Part shown: positions 16,187 through 25,234 of the stretch, piece by piece
How the letters are laid out: every line of letters begins with the position of its first letter
Position numbering within the stretch: the first letter of the stretch is position 1
NCBI RefSeq assembly: GCF_005876985.1
Contig: NZ_VAHD01000001.1
Span: 372,001 to 436,000 of the forward strand
From: Rhodoferax bucti
GTDB lineage: Bacteria; Pseudomonadota; Gammaproteobacteria; Burkholderiales; Burkholderiaceae_C
Direction of reading: 5' to 3'
DNA: 64,000 nucleotides
Translations under genes and position numbers: made by a program
Notes under the pieces: model-generated
The model's input: the letters and a program-made list of their open reading frames with translations, nothing else
Told to the model about the DNA's origin: nothing
Database searches by the model: none

Positions 16187-19100
16187 CTACATATTGCGCC
16201 GGTACTGCCCACCCACCTCAAACAGGGCGTTGGTGATCTGCCCCAGCGAGCACACGCGCACCGCGTCCATCAGCACGTTGAACACGTTCTGGTTGTCAAT
16301 CACGGCCTGCTGCAGCTTTTTGAGCATGGCCGGCGCCTCGGCCGCGTGGCGGGTGTGGAAGTCCTGCAGGCGTTTGAGCTGGTTTTGCTTCTCGTCGTCG
16401 GTGCTGCGGGCCAGCTCCAGCTTTTCCAGCACCTGATCGCCATGCGGGTTGCGGAAGGTGTTGACGCCGATGATGGGCAGCTCGCCGGTGTGCTTGAGCA
16501 TCTCGTAGTGCATGCTCTCATCTTGAATCTTGCCGCGCTGGTAGCCGGTTTCCATAGCACCCAGCACGCCGCCGCGCTCCGCAATGCGCTCAAACTCGGC
16601 CAACACGGCTTCTTCCACCAGCTCGGTCAGCTCTTCGATGATGAAGGCACCTTGCGACGGGTTCTCGTTCTTGGCCAGCCCCCACTCGCGGTTGATGATG
16701 AGCTGGATGGCCATGGCGCGGCGCACCGAGTCTTCGGTGGGTGTGGTGATAGCTTCGTCAAACGCATTGGTGTGCAGGCTGTTGCAGTTGTCGTAGATGG
16801 CGATCAAAGCCTGCAGCGTGGTGCGGATGTCATTGAACTGGATTTCCTGCGCGTGCAGGCTGCGGCCGCTGGTCTGGATGTGGTACTTGAGTTTTTGTGA
16901 ACGCTCGTTGGCGCCGTATTTCTCTTTCATGGCCACCGCCCAGATGCGGCGTGCCACGCGGCCCATCACCGTGTACTCGGGGTCCATGCCGTTGCTGAAG
17001 AAGAAACTCAGGTTGGGCGCGAAGTCGTCAATGTGCATGCCGCGCGCCAGATACGCTTCCACAAAGGTGAAGCCGTTGGACAGCGTGAAGGCCAACTGAC
17101 TGATGGGGTTGGCCCCGGCCTCGGCAATGTGGTATCCGCTGATGGACACGCTGTAGAAGTTGCGCACGTCGTGATGCACAAAGTACTCGGCAATGTCGCC
17201 CATCACCTTCAAGGAGAACTCGGTGCTGAAGATGCAGGTGTTCTGGCCCTGGTCTTCTTTCAAAATGTCGGCTTGCACCGTGCCGCGCACATTGGCCAGC
17301 ACCCATTCCTTGATCTTGGCGACCTCGGTGTCGGTAGGCTCGCGCCCGTTGTCTGCCTTGAATTTGTCGATGTTCTGGTCAATGGCCGTGTTCATGAACA
17401 TGGCCAGGATGCTTGGTGCCGGGCCGTTGATGGTCATGGACACACTGGTGCTCGGGCTGCACAAATCGAACCCACCATAGAGCACCTTCATGTCGTCTAG
17501 CGTGGCGATGCTCACGCCACTGTTACCCACCTTGCCGTAGATGTCCGGGCGCGGGTCAGGGTCGTTGCCGTAAAGCGTGACCGAGTCGAAAGCGGTGGAC
17601 AGCCGCTTAGCCGCCATGCCATTGCTCAGCAGCTTGAAGCGGGTGTTGGTGCGGAAGGCGTCGCCCTCACCCGCGAACATGCGGGTCGGGTCCTCGCCCT
17701 CGCGCTTGAAGGCAAAGGTACCGGCGGTGTAGGGGTAGCTGCCGGGCACGTTGTCCAGCATCAGCCACTTCAGAATTTCGCCATGGTCCTCGTACTGCGG
17801 CAAGGCCACTTTGCGGATGGTGGTGCCGCTCAAAGACTTGGTGGTCAGTGCGGTGCGGATTTCCTTGTCGCGGATCTTCACCACGTACTCATCGCCCGCG
17901 TAGGCCTTCTGCATCTCGGGCCACTGGGCTAACAACTTGCGCTCGGCCGCGCCCATGCGCTCTTCGCGCGCGGCGGCGAGCTCCATGACCGCAGAGACCG
18001 CATTGGCCTTGTGGGGGTTGCTCTCCGTGAGCATGCGGCCGGATTCGCGCAGCTGCTGCATCTCGCGCGCCAGGCGCGCCTGCTCCCGGGCGCGCTTCTT
18101 GTAGCCCCGCACCGTATCGCTGATCTCGGCCAGGTAGCGGGTGCGCGCTGCGGGAACCACCGGCGTCTGGTTGCTGCTGTGGCGCACGTTCACGCGCGGC
18201 AGGCTACCTTCCTGCAGTGGCACGCCCAGCGCCTGCAAGCGGGGCACCAGCGCCTGGTAGAGCGCAGTGACACCGTCATCGTTAAACCGTGCTGCCATGG
18301 TGCCGAACACGGGCATCTGCTCGGTAGGTGTGGTCCAGGCCTCTTTGTTGCGCTGTACCTGCTTGGCCACGTCGCGCAGCGCATCACTGGCGCCTTTGCG
18401 GTCGAACTTGTTGATGGCCACGAACTCGGCAAAGTCCAGCATGTCGATCTTTTCCAGCTGGCTGGCCGCGCCAAACTCCGGTGTCATCACATACAGAGGC
18501 ACATCCACATGCGGCACGATGGCTGCATCGCCTTGGCCGATGCCCGAGGTTTCCACCACCACCAGATCAAAGCCGGCCACCTTGCACGCAGCAATCACAT
18601 CCGGCAGCGCAGCGCTGATCTCGGAACCAAAGTCGCGCGTCGCCAAACTGCGCATGAACACACGGCTTCCCTGCTGCCAAGGCGAAATAGCATTCATGCG
18701 GATGCGATCGCCCAGCAGAGCGCCCCCGCTCTTGCGGCGGCTCGGGTCGATGGAGATCACCGCTACGCGCAAGGCGTCGTTCTGGTCCAGCCGCAGGCGG
18801 CGGATCAGCTCGTCTGTCAGGCTGGACTTGCCCGCACCACCGGTGCCGGTGATGCCGATAGTTGCTATCTTTTTAGTAGCTGCTTGCGCACGTATCTCCT
18901 GCGCCAGGGCCGGATTGAGCTTGGAAGCCTCAATGGCGGTCAGCAACTGGGCCAATGCGCGCCAACTGGCCTCGGTATGGCCCTGGATGGCAGACAAGTC
19001 GGTAGGCGCCAGCGCGGTGATGTCCTTGTCGCAGCGCATCACCATCTCGCCAATCATTCCGGCCAGGCCCATGCGCTGGCCGTCTTCTGGGCTGTAGATG

Positions 19101-19480
19101 CGGCCCACGCCGTAGGCATGCAGCTCACGGATTTCAGCCGGCACGATGACGCCACCGCCACCGCCGAACACCTGGATGTGCGCGCCGCCGCGGCTCTTGA
19201 GCAAATCCACCATGTACTTGAAATACTCCACATGCCCGCCCTGGTAGGAGCTGATGGCAATGCCTTGCACGTCTTCCTGCAGCGCCGCCGTCACCACCTC
19301 GTCCACACTGCGGTTGTGGCCCAGGTGAATGACCTCGGCGCCCATGCCCTGCAGGATACGGCGCATGATGTTGATGGCCGCGTCGTGCCCGTCAAACAGG
19401 CTGGCTGCCGTGACAAAACGCACCTTGTGGGTGGGGCGGTAGTTGGCCAGGGCTTGGAAGTCGGCAGACAGGTCGGTCAT
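16187..19480 (-). CDS. icmF: Fused isobutyryl-CoA mutase IcmF
   Basis: A 1097-residue fusion of three parts. An N-terminal B12-binding domain (~20-150) carries [11 protein letters not shown], the lower-axial-ligand region, and [15 protein letters not shown]. Then comes a G-protein chaperone with P-loop [12 protein letters not shown] near 207-218, and the mutase barrel from ~560 to the end ([14 protein letters not shown]...). It interconverts isobutyryl-CoA and n-butyryl-CoA (some members act on pivalyl- or isovaleryl-CoA) using adenosylcobalamin, with built-in GTP-driven cofactor loading. The linker between the B12 and G domains is encoded by a copy of the dispersed repeat. A perfect palindrome 34 bases upstream is a likely operator. 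It probably serves branched-chain acyl-CoA breakdown. Confidence 0.93.
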   Translation of the reverse strand: MTDLSADFQALANYRPTHKVRFVTAASLFDGHDAAINIMRRILQGMGAEVIHLGHNRSVDEVVTAALQEDVQGIAISSYQGGHVEYFKYMVDLLKSRGGAHIQVFGGGGGVIVPAEIRELHAYGVGRIYSPEDGQRMGLAGMIGEMVMRCDKDITALAPTDLSAIQGHTEASWRALAQLLTAIEASKLNPALAQEIRAQAATKKIATIGITGTGGAGKSSLTDELIRRLRLDQNDALRVAVISIDPSRRKSGGALLGDRIRMNAISPWQQGSRVFMRSLATRDFGSEISAALPDVIAACKVAGFDLVVVETSGIGQGDAAIVPHVDVPLYVMTPEFGAASQLEKIDMLDFAEFVAINKFDRKGASDALRDVAKQVQRNKEAWTTPTEQMPVFGTMAARFNDDGVTALYQALVPRLQALGVPLQEGSLPRVNVRHSSNQTPVVPAARTRYLAEISDTVRGYKKRAREQARLAREMQQLRESGRMLTESNPHKANAVSAVMELAAAREERMGAAERKLLAQWPEMQKAYAGDEYVVKIRDKEIRTALTTKSLSGTTIRKVALPQYEDHGEILKWLMLDNVPGSYPYTAGTFAFKREGEDPTRMFAGEGDAFRTNTRFKLLSNGMAAKRLSTAFDSVTLYGNDPDPRPDIYGKVGNSGVSIATLDDMKVLYGGFDLCSPSTSVSMTINGPAPSILAMFMNTAIDQNIDKFKADNGREPTDTEVAKIKEWVLANVRGTVQADILKEDQGQNTCIFSTEFSLKVMGDIAEYFVHHDVRNFYSVSISGYHIAEAGANPISQLAFTLSNGFTFVEAYLARGMHIDDFAPNLSFFFSNGMDPEYTVMGRVARRIWAVAMKEKYGANERSQKLKYHIQTSGRSLHAQEIQFNDIRTTLQALIAIYDNCNSLHTNAFDEAITTPTEDSVRRAMAIQLIINREWGLAKNENPSQGAFIIEELTELVEEAVLAEFERIAERGGVLGAMETGYQRGKIQDESMHYEMLKHTGELPIIGVNTFRNPHGDQVLEKLELARSTDDEKQNQLKRLQDFHTRHAAEAPAMLKKLQQAVIDNQNVFNVLMDAVRVCSLGQITNALFEVGGQYRRNM
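18858..18912 (-). repeat. Dispersed repeat copy inside icmF coding sequence
   Basis: Read on the minus strand it gives CTGGCGCAGGAGATACGTGC, then GCAAGCAGCTACTAAAA and GATAGCAAC, very close to the intergenic copies. The stem GCGCA/TGCGC is kept. It is in frame and encodes [16 protein letters not shown], forming the linker just before the GTPase P-loop strand. Confidence 0.75.
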
Positions 19481-19513
19481 GGGGCACTCGCAATAGAAAC
19501 GGGGACGGATGAA

Positions 19514-19535
19514 TTGACGTTTACGTAAACGTCAA
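19514..19535. promoter_or_regulatory. Perfect 22-base palindrome upstream of icmF and coaX
   Basis: The half-site TTGACGTTTAC is followed directly by its exact complement GTAAACGTCAA. It lies 34 bases before the icmF start and 133 bases before coaX. From memory it resembles the LiuR-type (MerR family) operator that controls branched-chain amino acid and acyl-CoA breakdown in proteobacteria, which would fit IcmF; this match was not verified. Confidence 0.75.
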
Positions 19536-19668
19536 CTGTAAACCAAGCAGCCTGACACCGCCTTACAAGCTGCATGGGGGTAACTACCTAGTCCGGCGCC
19601 GGATTTCCGGCGGCTAGGGGCGCCGAATCCGGTAGAGTGCGAGCCATCAAGACAGAGCTTTCGGCACC

Positions 19669-20448
19669 ATGACTTTTCTCGCGTTGGACATCGGCAATAC
19701 CCGCCTCAAATGGGCGTTTTACGCCGCTCCCCGCCCCGGCGCAGCCTTGCTGGCCCAAGGCGCCGAATTTCTCGAAAACATCGACAAGCTGGCCGATGGC
19801 GCCTGGCGTAACCTGCCCGCACCGGCCCAGGTGCTGGGCTGCGTGGTGGCGGGGGACGCCCTCAAGCGCCGCGTGCAAGAGCAAATGGACCTGTGGGATG
19901 TCGTGCCCCAGTGGGTGGTGGCCAGCGAGGCCGAAGCCGGCCTGCGCAACGGCTACGACCACCCGACCCGACTCGGCGCCGACCGCTGGGTGGCCATGAT
20001 CGGTGCCTACCACCACATGCTGGCGCAGGGCGCGCCCCGCCCCATGGTGGTGGTGATGGTGGGCACAGCGGTCACGGTGGAGGCGATTGATGCCGATGGC
20101 AAGTTCCTCGGCGGGCTCATCCTGCCCGGCCACGGCATCATGCTGCGGGCGCTGGAGTCCGGCACAGCCGGCCTGCATGTGCCAACCGGCGAGGTGCGCG
20201 AATTCCCCACCAACACCAGCGACGCCCTCACCAGCGGCGGCACCTTTGCGATTGCCGGCGCGGTGGAGCGCATGGTGCAGCATGTGCGCGCCCACTGCGG
20301 TGCGGAGCCTGCCTGCATCATGACCGGCGGCGCCGGCTGGAAGATGGCGCCCAGCATGACGCGCCCTTTTGAGCTGGTGGACAACCTGATTTTTGACGGC
20401 CTGCTGCGCATGGCGCAGGTGCGCTTCGCGGCTGCCCAAGCGGCCTGA
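19669..20448 (+). CDS. coaX: Type III pantothenate kinase
   Basis: A 259-residue cytoplasmic kinase that phosphorylates pantothenate in the first step of coenzyme A synthesis. It has the ASKHA-fold phosphate motif [10 protein letters not shown] at residues 6-15, the pantothenate-binding [11 protein letters not shown] near 104-114, [11 protein letters not shown] (second phosphate motif) and [11 protein letters not shown]. The length is normal. In many betaproteobacteria coaX follows birA; no biotin ligase gene is seen here. It is divergent from icmF, sharing a 188-base intergenic region that holds the 22-base palindrome. Confidence 0.93.
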   Translation: MTFLALDIGNTRLKWAFYAAPRPGAALLAQGAEFLENIDKLADGAWRNLPAPAQVLGCVVAGDALKRRVQEQMDLWDVVPQWVVASEAEAGLRNGYDHPTRLGADRWVAMIGAYHHMLAQGAPRPMVVVMVGTAVTVEAIDADGKFLGGLILPGHGIMLRALESGTAGLHVPTGEVREFPTNTSDALTSGGTFAIAGAVERMVQHVRAHCGAEPACIMTGGAGWKMAPSMTRPFELVDNLIFDGLLRMAQVRFAAAQAA

Positions 20449-20463
20449 GCGGCACCGGCGGCG

Positions 20464-21069
20464 TTACAAGTCCAGCAGCTGGGAGAAGTTGGTTTCGCTG
20501 GAGCCGGGCGTCTCCCCGGACACCACGGCCGCAGAGTCAAACGCGTGGTCCATGACCCGCACGCCGTCGCCCTGCCCGGTCTGGGCCGCCAGCACCGCCC
20601 GGTCGACCAGACGGATCAGCTGCGCACGGGCCGCCTCTTGCGAGAGGCCATTCAAATCCACCGTGGCGGTGAGCGTGAGGCGCACCGTGGCCAACTCGGG
20701 CACATGCGCGGGGCGGCTGGTCCCGCCCGTGTCTTGCAGGATTCGGCCGTCCTCCCCGATGAACACAATGCGCGCCCGCGCCTTGGGTGAGAGCACATGG
20801 GACTGCGCCTCGGCATTCACCACCAGCATGGTGCCGTTGGCAAAGTCCCGGGCCCAGGCCGTCTTGCCGCCGTCAAAACCCCGGATCGCAAAACCGTAAT
20901 CCCGGGGGGAGGCAAAAAAGCGGCCGGTGGTGTCGAGCGCGGGGTCATCAATCTCCAGCTCGTCGTGCACAAAGGTGTAGCGGTACTCGCCGGGACGGGT
21001 TTGGCGGCGCATCGCCACCTGCAGGCCGCCGGGGCGCTCGCGCGGGTTGATTTCGCTCCACTGTGTCAT
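20464..21069 (-). CDS. Uncharacterised protein, 201 residues
   Basis: I do not recognise a family. The protein is soluble, has no signal peptide or membrane segment, and has a strand-rich start (GGLQVAMRRQTRPGEYRYTF), a middle with GYGFAIRG-like glycine-rich sequence (DYGFAIRGFDGGKTAWARDF) and a C-terminal helix (AARAQLIRLVDRAVLAAQ). A GGGAG ribosome site lies 5 bases before the ATG, and high-GC third-position bias supports coding. It is convergent with coaX (15 bases apart) and lies 40 bases upstream of the amidohydrolase end on the same strand. Confidence 0.7.
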   Translation of the reverse strand: MTQWSEINPRERPGGLQVAMRRQTRPGEYRYTFVHDELEIDDPALDTTGRFFASPRDYGFAIRGFDGGKTAWARDFANGTMLVVNAEAQSHVLSPKARARIVFIGEDGRILQDTGGTSRPAHVPELATVRLTLTATVDLNGLSQEAARAQLIRLVDRAVLAAQTGQGDGVRVMDHAFDSAAVVSGETPGSSETNFSQLLDL

Positions 21070-21109
21070 GGGTGCTCCCGTTCACGTATCCAAAATGATG
21101 ATAGCGGCA

Positions 21110-22303
21110 TCAGATGTCAGACGCGAGCCATTCTTCGGCCAGGCGCACCCAGAAGGTGGCGCCCAGAGGCAGCAAGTCGTCATTGAAGTCATAGCTCGGG
21201 TTGTGCAAAGTGCAAGGCCCCCCGCCATGGCCCAGGGTGCGGTGGTCGCCATCGCCATTGCCGATGAAGGCGTAGCAACCCGGCTTGGCCTGCAGCATGA
21301 AGGAGAAGTCTTCCGCACCCATGGTGGGCTCCTGGGTGTACACCTTGTCGGCGCCCACAATGCTTTCCATCACCTTGGCTGCAAATGCCGCCTCCTTGGC
21401 GGAGTTGATGGTGGGCGGGTAGTTGCGCACAAACTCAAACGCCACCCGGGTGTTGAACGCAGCACACAGGCTCTCGCTCATCTCGCGCATGCGGCGCTCA
21501 ATCAGGTCCAGCACCTCGATCGAGAAGGTACGCACCGTGCCCTGCAATTCGCAGTGGTCGGGAATCACGTTGGTGGCCTCGCCCGCATTGATCATGGTGA
21601 CCGAAATCACGCCGGCATCAATCGGCTTCACATTGCGGCTGACGATGGTCTGAAAGCCCTGCACCAGCTGGCAGGCCACCACCACCGGGTCGATGGCGTT
21701 GTGCGGCATGGCCGCGTGGCCGCCTTTGCCGCTGATGGTGATTTTGAATTCGTTGCTGGACGCCATCACCGGCCCTGCGCTGGCGGCAAAGGTGCCCGCT
21801 GCCATGCCCGGCCAGTTGTGCATGCCGAACACCGCCTCCACCGGGAACTGCGTAAACAAGCCGTCCTTGATCATCTCGCGCGCCCCGCCACCGCCTTCTT
21901 CCGCGGGCTGGAACACGAGGTACACCGTGCCGTCAAAGTGACGATGCTTCGCAAAATGCTGGGCCGCCGCCAGCAGCATGGCCGTGTGGCCGTCGTGACC
22001 GCAGGCGTGCATCTTGCCGGTGTGCTTACTGGCGTGGGCGAATGTGTTGAACTCCTGCATGGGCAAGGCGTCCATGTCAGCCCGCAAGGCGATGGCGCGG
22101 CTGGAGGTACCGGCTTTCACAATGCCCACCACCCCGGTGGTGCCCATGCCCCGATGCACGGGAATGCCCCACTCCGTCAGCTTGGCGGCCACCAGGTCTG
22201 CGGTGCGCACCTCTTGGAAACACAGCTCGGGATGGGCGTGGATTTCTTTGCGCAGCGCCGCAATTTCAGGGGTATTGGCAACAATGGGGTCTAGCAATTT
22301 CAT
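21110..22303 (-). CDS. M20 family amidohydrolase (hippurate-hydrolase-like)
   Basis: A 397-residue zinc-dependent hydrolase. It starts with IHAHPEL (residues 21-27), has the metal ligands in ACGHDGHTAM (C101, H103, H106) and QPAEEGGGG (E135, E136), and a later GAEDFSFM block carrying the last ligand region. The Cys in ACGHDGH marks the amidohydrolase/aminoacylase branch (AmhX, hippurate hydrolase, IAA-amino acid hydrolases) rather than dipeptidases. An AGAGGA ribosome site supports ATG 22303. It cleaves N-acyl amino acids; the exact acyl group cannot be read. It is divergent from the molybdopterin oxidoreductase with a 76-base gap. Confidence 0.88.
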   Translation of the reverse strand: MKLLDPIVANTPEIAALRKEIHAHPELCFQEVRTADLVAAKLTEWGIPVHRGMGTTGVVGIVKAGTSSRAIALRADMDALPMQEFNTFAHASKHTGKMHACGHDGHTAMLLAAAQHFAKHRHFDGTVYLVFQPAEEGGGGAREMIKDGLFTQFPVEAVFGMHNWPGMAAGTFAASAGPVMASSNEFKITISGKGGHAAMPHNAIDPVVVACQLVQGFQTIVSRNVKPIDAGVISVTMINAGEATNVIPDHCELQGTVRTFSIEVLDLIERRMREMSESLCAAFNTRVAFEFVRNYPPTINSAKEAAFAAKVMESIVGADKVYTQEPTMGAEDFSFMLQAKPGCYAFIGNGDGDHRTLGHGGGPCTLHNPSYDFNDDLLPLGATFWVRLAEEWLASDI

Positions 22304-22379
22304 GGCAAATGTCCTCTGCAAGAGGAGGATTGTGCCCTCCAGAAGCGCCAGAGGATACGCAATTCGGTAAAGTCGGTAC

Positions 22380-24461
22380 ATGCATCCAGACACACCAGCG
22401 ACACCCGATTCCGCAGCCCCTACGACCCAGGTGTTGGGCGCCTGCCCGCACGACTGCCCCGACACCTGCTCCATGCTGGTCACCGTGCAGAACGGCGTGG
22501 CCATCAAGGTCCAGGGCAACCCGGACCACCCGGCCACCAACGGCGCGCTGTGCACCAAGGTATCGCGCTACACCGAGCGCACTTACCACCCCGAGCGCCT
22601 GCTGCACCCGCTCAAGCGCGTGGGGCCCAAAGGGTCGGGCCAGTTCGTGCCTGTGAGCTGGGACGAGGCGCTGGACGACATCGCCCTGCGACTCCACAAC
22701 ATTGCCGCCCGTGACCCGCAGGCCATCCAACCCTACAGCTACGCGGGCACCATGGGCCGGGTGCAGGGCGAAGGCATGGCCGCCCGCTTTTTCAACAAGC
22801 TGGGTGCCGCCCGCCTGGACCGCACCATTTGCGCCTCGGCTGGCGCAGAGGCCATGACGCTCACCCTGGGCAACAAGGTCGGCATCAAGGTCGAGTTTTT
22901 TGCAGAGAGCAAGCTGATCATCATTTGGGGCAGCAACTCGATTGCCAGCAATGTGCACTTCTGGCGCCATGTGCAAACCGCCAAACGCAATGGCGCACGC
23001 ATCATCTGCATAGACCCCCGCCGCTCCGAGACGGCCGAAAAATGCCACCAGCACATCGCCCTGCTGCCCGGCACCGATGCGGCCCTCGCGCTGGGCCTGA
23101 TGCACGAGCTGATCACCCACGACTGGCTGGACCACGACTACATCGCCCGCCACACCCTGGGCTGGGAAGGCTTGCGCGAACGCGCCCTGCTGTGGACGCC
23201 AGAACGCACTGCGGAAGTGTGCGGCATCACCGCCGACGAAGTGCGCGCGCTGGCTCGCGAATACGGCGAAACGGCACGCGCCGGCGAGCCGGTGGCCATC
23301 CGCATGAACTACGGGCTGCAGCGGGTACATGGCGGGGGCAACGCGGTGCGGGCCATTGCCTGCCTGCCGGCGCTGGTGGGTGCCTGGCGGCACCGGGCGG
23401 GGGGCGTGCTGCTCTCCAGCTCGGGTTATGTGCCGGTGCAAACAGCGGCCCTGGAGCGCCCCGAGTTGCTGGCCGGCCGCACGCCGCGCACCATCAACAT
23501 GAGCACGATTGGCGACGACCTGTTGCGCCCCGCCAGCCCGGAGTTCGGCCCGGCCATTGAGGCCCTCATTGTTTACAACAGCAACCCCGTTGCCGTGGCA
23601 CCGGAGTCCGCCAAGGTGGTGCAAGGCTTTGCGCGCGAAGACCTGTTTACCGTGGTGCTGGAGCACTTCCAAACCGACACCGCCGACTACGCCGACTACG
23701 TGCTACCCGCCACCACCCAGCTGGAGCACTGGGACGTGCACAGCAGCTACGGCCACACCGACATCCTGCTCAACCGCCCCTCGATCGCCCCGCTGGGCGA
23801 GGCGCGCACCAACGCCCAGTTCTTCCGCGACCTGGCACGGCGCATGGGCTTCACCGAAGACGTGTTTGCGGAGTCCGATGAGAGCTTGTGCCGCACTGCT
23901 TTTGGCGACAAGGTGGACTTTGCGCTATTGCTCAGCCAGGGCTACGCCCCGCTGCCCATGCCCGATGCGCCCTTTGCCGACGGCGGCTTCCCGACCCCCA
24001 GCGGCAAATGCGAGTTTTACAGCGCACGCCTGGCCGCCCGGGGGGCCGATGGCCTGCCCGACCATGTGCCCAATTACGAGCCGGCCGGCGCAGACCCGCG
24101 CTACCCGCTGGCCATGATCTCGCCACCCGCGCGCAACTTCCTCAACTCCACCTTTGTGAACGTGAAAAGCCTGCGCGACATCGAGGGCGAGCCCTTGGTG
24201 GAACTGCATGCCACCGACGCAGCAGCACGTGGGATTGCGGATGGGGACGAGGTGGCGGTGTTCAATGACCGCGGCACCCACCGCTGCCTAGCCCGCGTGT
24301 CACCGCGTGCACGCCCCGGCGTGGTCAACGGTTTGGGCATCTGGTGGCGCAAGCTGGGCCGCGACGGCACCAATGTGAACGAGCTGACCAGCCAGCGCCT
24401 GACCGATATCGGCCGGGCGCCCACGTTTTACGATTGCGCGGTGGAAGTGAAAAAAGCCTGA
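22380..24461 (+). CDS. Molybdopterin oxidoreductase with N-terminal [4Fe-4S] site
   Basis: A 693-residue enzyme of the DMSO-reductase/formate-dehydrogenase superfamily. Four cysteines (C22, C26, C30, C58, in ACPHDCPDTCS and NGALCTKV) bind an iron-sulfur cluster. The molybdopterin domain follows (VWGSNSIASNVHFWRH-like binding strand at ~180-195), and the C-terminal domain contains RNFLNSTFVN. No Tat signal and no partner electron-transfer or membrane subunit is present, so it is a cytoplasmic single-subunit enzyme of the kind found in many betaproteobacteria. The substrate is unknown; annotation as formate dehydrogenase would not be justified. Confidence 0.85.
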   Translation: MHPDTPATPDSAAPTTQVLGACPHDCPDTCSMLVTVQNGVAIKVQGNPDHPATNGALCTKVSRYTERTYHPERLLHPLKRVGPKGSGQFVPVSWDEALDDIALRLHNIAARDPQAIQPYSYAGTMGRVQGEGMAARFFNKLGAARLDRTICASAGAEAMTLTLGNKVGIKVEFFAESKLIIIWGSNSIASNVHFWRHVQTAKRNGARIICIDPRRSETAEKCHQHIALLPGTDAALALGLMHELITHDWLDHDYIARHTLGWEGLRERALLWTPERTAEVCGITADEVRALAREYGETARAGEPVAIRMNYGLQRVHGGGNAVRAIACLPALVGAWRHRAGGVLLSSSGYVPVQTAALERPELLAGRTPRTINMSTIGDDLLRPASPEFGPAIEALIVYNSNPVAVAPESAKVVQGFAREDLFTVVLEHFQTDTADYADYVLPATTQLEHWDVHSSYGHTDILLNRPSIAPLGEARTNAQFFRDLARRMGFTEDVFAESDESLCRTAFGDKVDFALLLSQGYAPLPMPDAPFADGGFPTPSGKCEFYSARLAARGADGLPDHVPNYEPAGADPRYPLAMISPPARNFLNSTFVNVKSLRDIEGEPLVELHATDAAARGIADGDEVAVFNDRGTHRCLARVSPRARPGVVNGLGIWWRKLGRDGTNVNELTSQRLTDIGRAPTFYDCAVEVKKA

Positions 24462-24501
24462 TGCAGTGCTGGGGATCAGCACTGCGATTTATCGCAATTC
24501 A

Positions 24502-24951
24502 TCAGCGCTTTTTGCGCCCGAAATTGAGCAACCGGGTGGCGATGAACGTCTCCACCATGAAGCAAATCAGCGCGCTCAAAAAGCACACCACCCCGCCCAG
24601 AAAGCTGAAGATGGAGATGCGCAGGCCGGGGAAATCGATGGTCTCGCCCAGAAACAGCACCACGATGGTCAGGCCAATTAAAAACGCGCAGCAGGTCAGC
24701 AATGCAATGCTGCTGTTGGCCAGCAAGCCACGGGTACGCAGCTCGGCCAGCTCGGCATAGCCATCGGCGTCATCCGCCGGGTGGGTGCCTTGTTTGATGC
24801 GGCTCTCCACATTGCGCGCGCGGTCAATGATGCGGGCCAGCCGCTGCGCCACGGCCGCGATCATGCCCGACACCGCGGTGAGCAAAAACACCGGCGCCAC
24901 CGCCAACTGGATACCGTGCGACACCGTATCGGGGTCCATGGGAAACACCAT
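24502..24951 (-). CDS. DUF2721 family membrane protein
   Basis: A 149-residue inner-membrane protein with an N-terminal membrane helix (IQLAVAPVFLLTAVSGMIAAV), a conserved RLARIIDRARN cytoplasmic segment and two more membrane helices (SIALLTCCAFLIGLTIVVLFL and FSFLGGVVCFLSALICFMV). This is the DUF2721 layout, a family without known function. An AGAGG site lies 6 bases before ATG 24951; GTG 24954 is also possible. It converges with the molybdopterin gene (40 bases apart). Confidence 0.85.
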   Translation of the reverse strand: MVFPMDPDTVSHGIQLAVAPVFLLTAVSGMIAAVAQRLARIIDRARNVESRIKQGTHPADDADGYAELAELRTRGLLANSSIALLTCCAFLIGLTIVVLFLGETIDFPGLRISIFSFLGGVVCFLSALICFMVETFIATRLLNFGRKKR

Positions 24952-25040
24952 CACACACCTCTTCTCTCACAAACCTGCGGCACACCGCCGCTACGGCCTG
25001 CATTGTAGGGCGCCAGCGCGGCAGTTGAGTGAAAAATCGG

Positions 25041-25090
25041 GCGCTAGCGCCCGTCGAATATGCGCGGGCAGCTATTAATTTATGAGCATA
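25041..25090 (+). repeat. Dispersed repeat copy before the chemotaxis receptor
   Basis: It contains GCTAGCGCCCGTCGAATATG followed by CGCGGGCAGCTATTAA. Here the stem is changed on both sides (CGGGC with GCCCG), a compensatory change relative to other copies. The ATAGCAAAT tail is missing. The rest of the 283-base gap 24952-25234 shows nothing else I can support. Confidence 0.65.
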
Positions 25091-25234
25091 TTTCCGCTAT
25101 CAGCGGCCGCGCAGAGCGCCAGCCGATGCCCGCCGCTACTGGCTGGCGGCAGGGTAAATCCCCATCAACTTGACAGCTGTCTTACGGCCCGCTCCGGCAT
25201 CATTCAAGCCCCCATTCCAACGTCGTTGCCCGCC

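Noticed and set aside
18011..19528. 505-codon frame opposite icmF
   Set aside because: icmF is certain from its motifs; the opposite frame has only biased composition.
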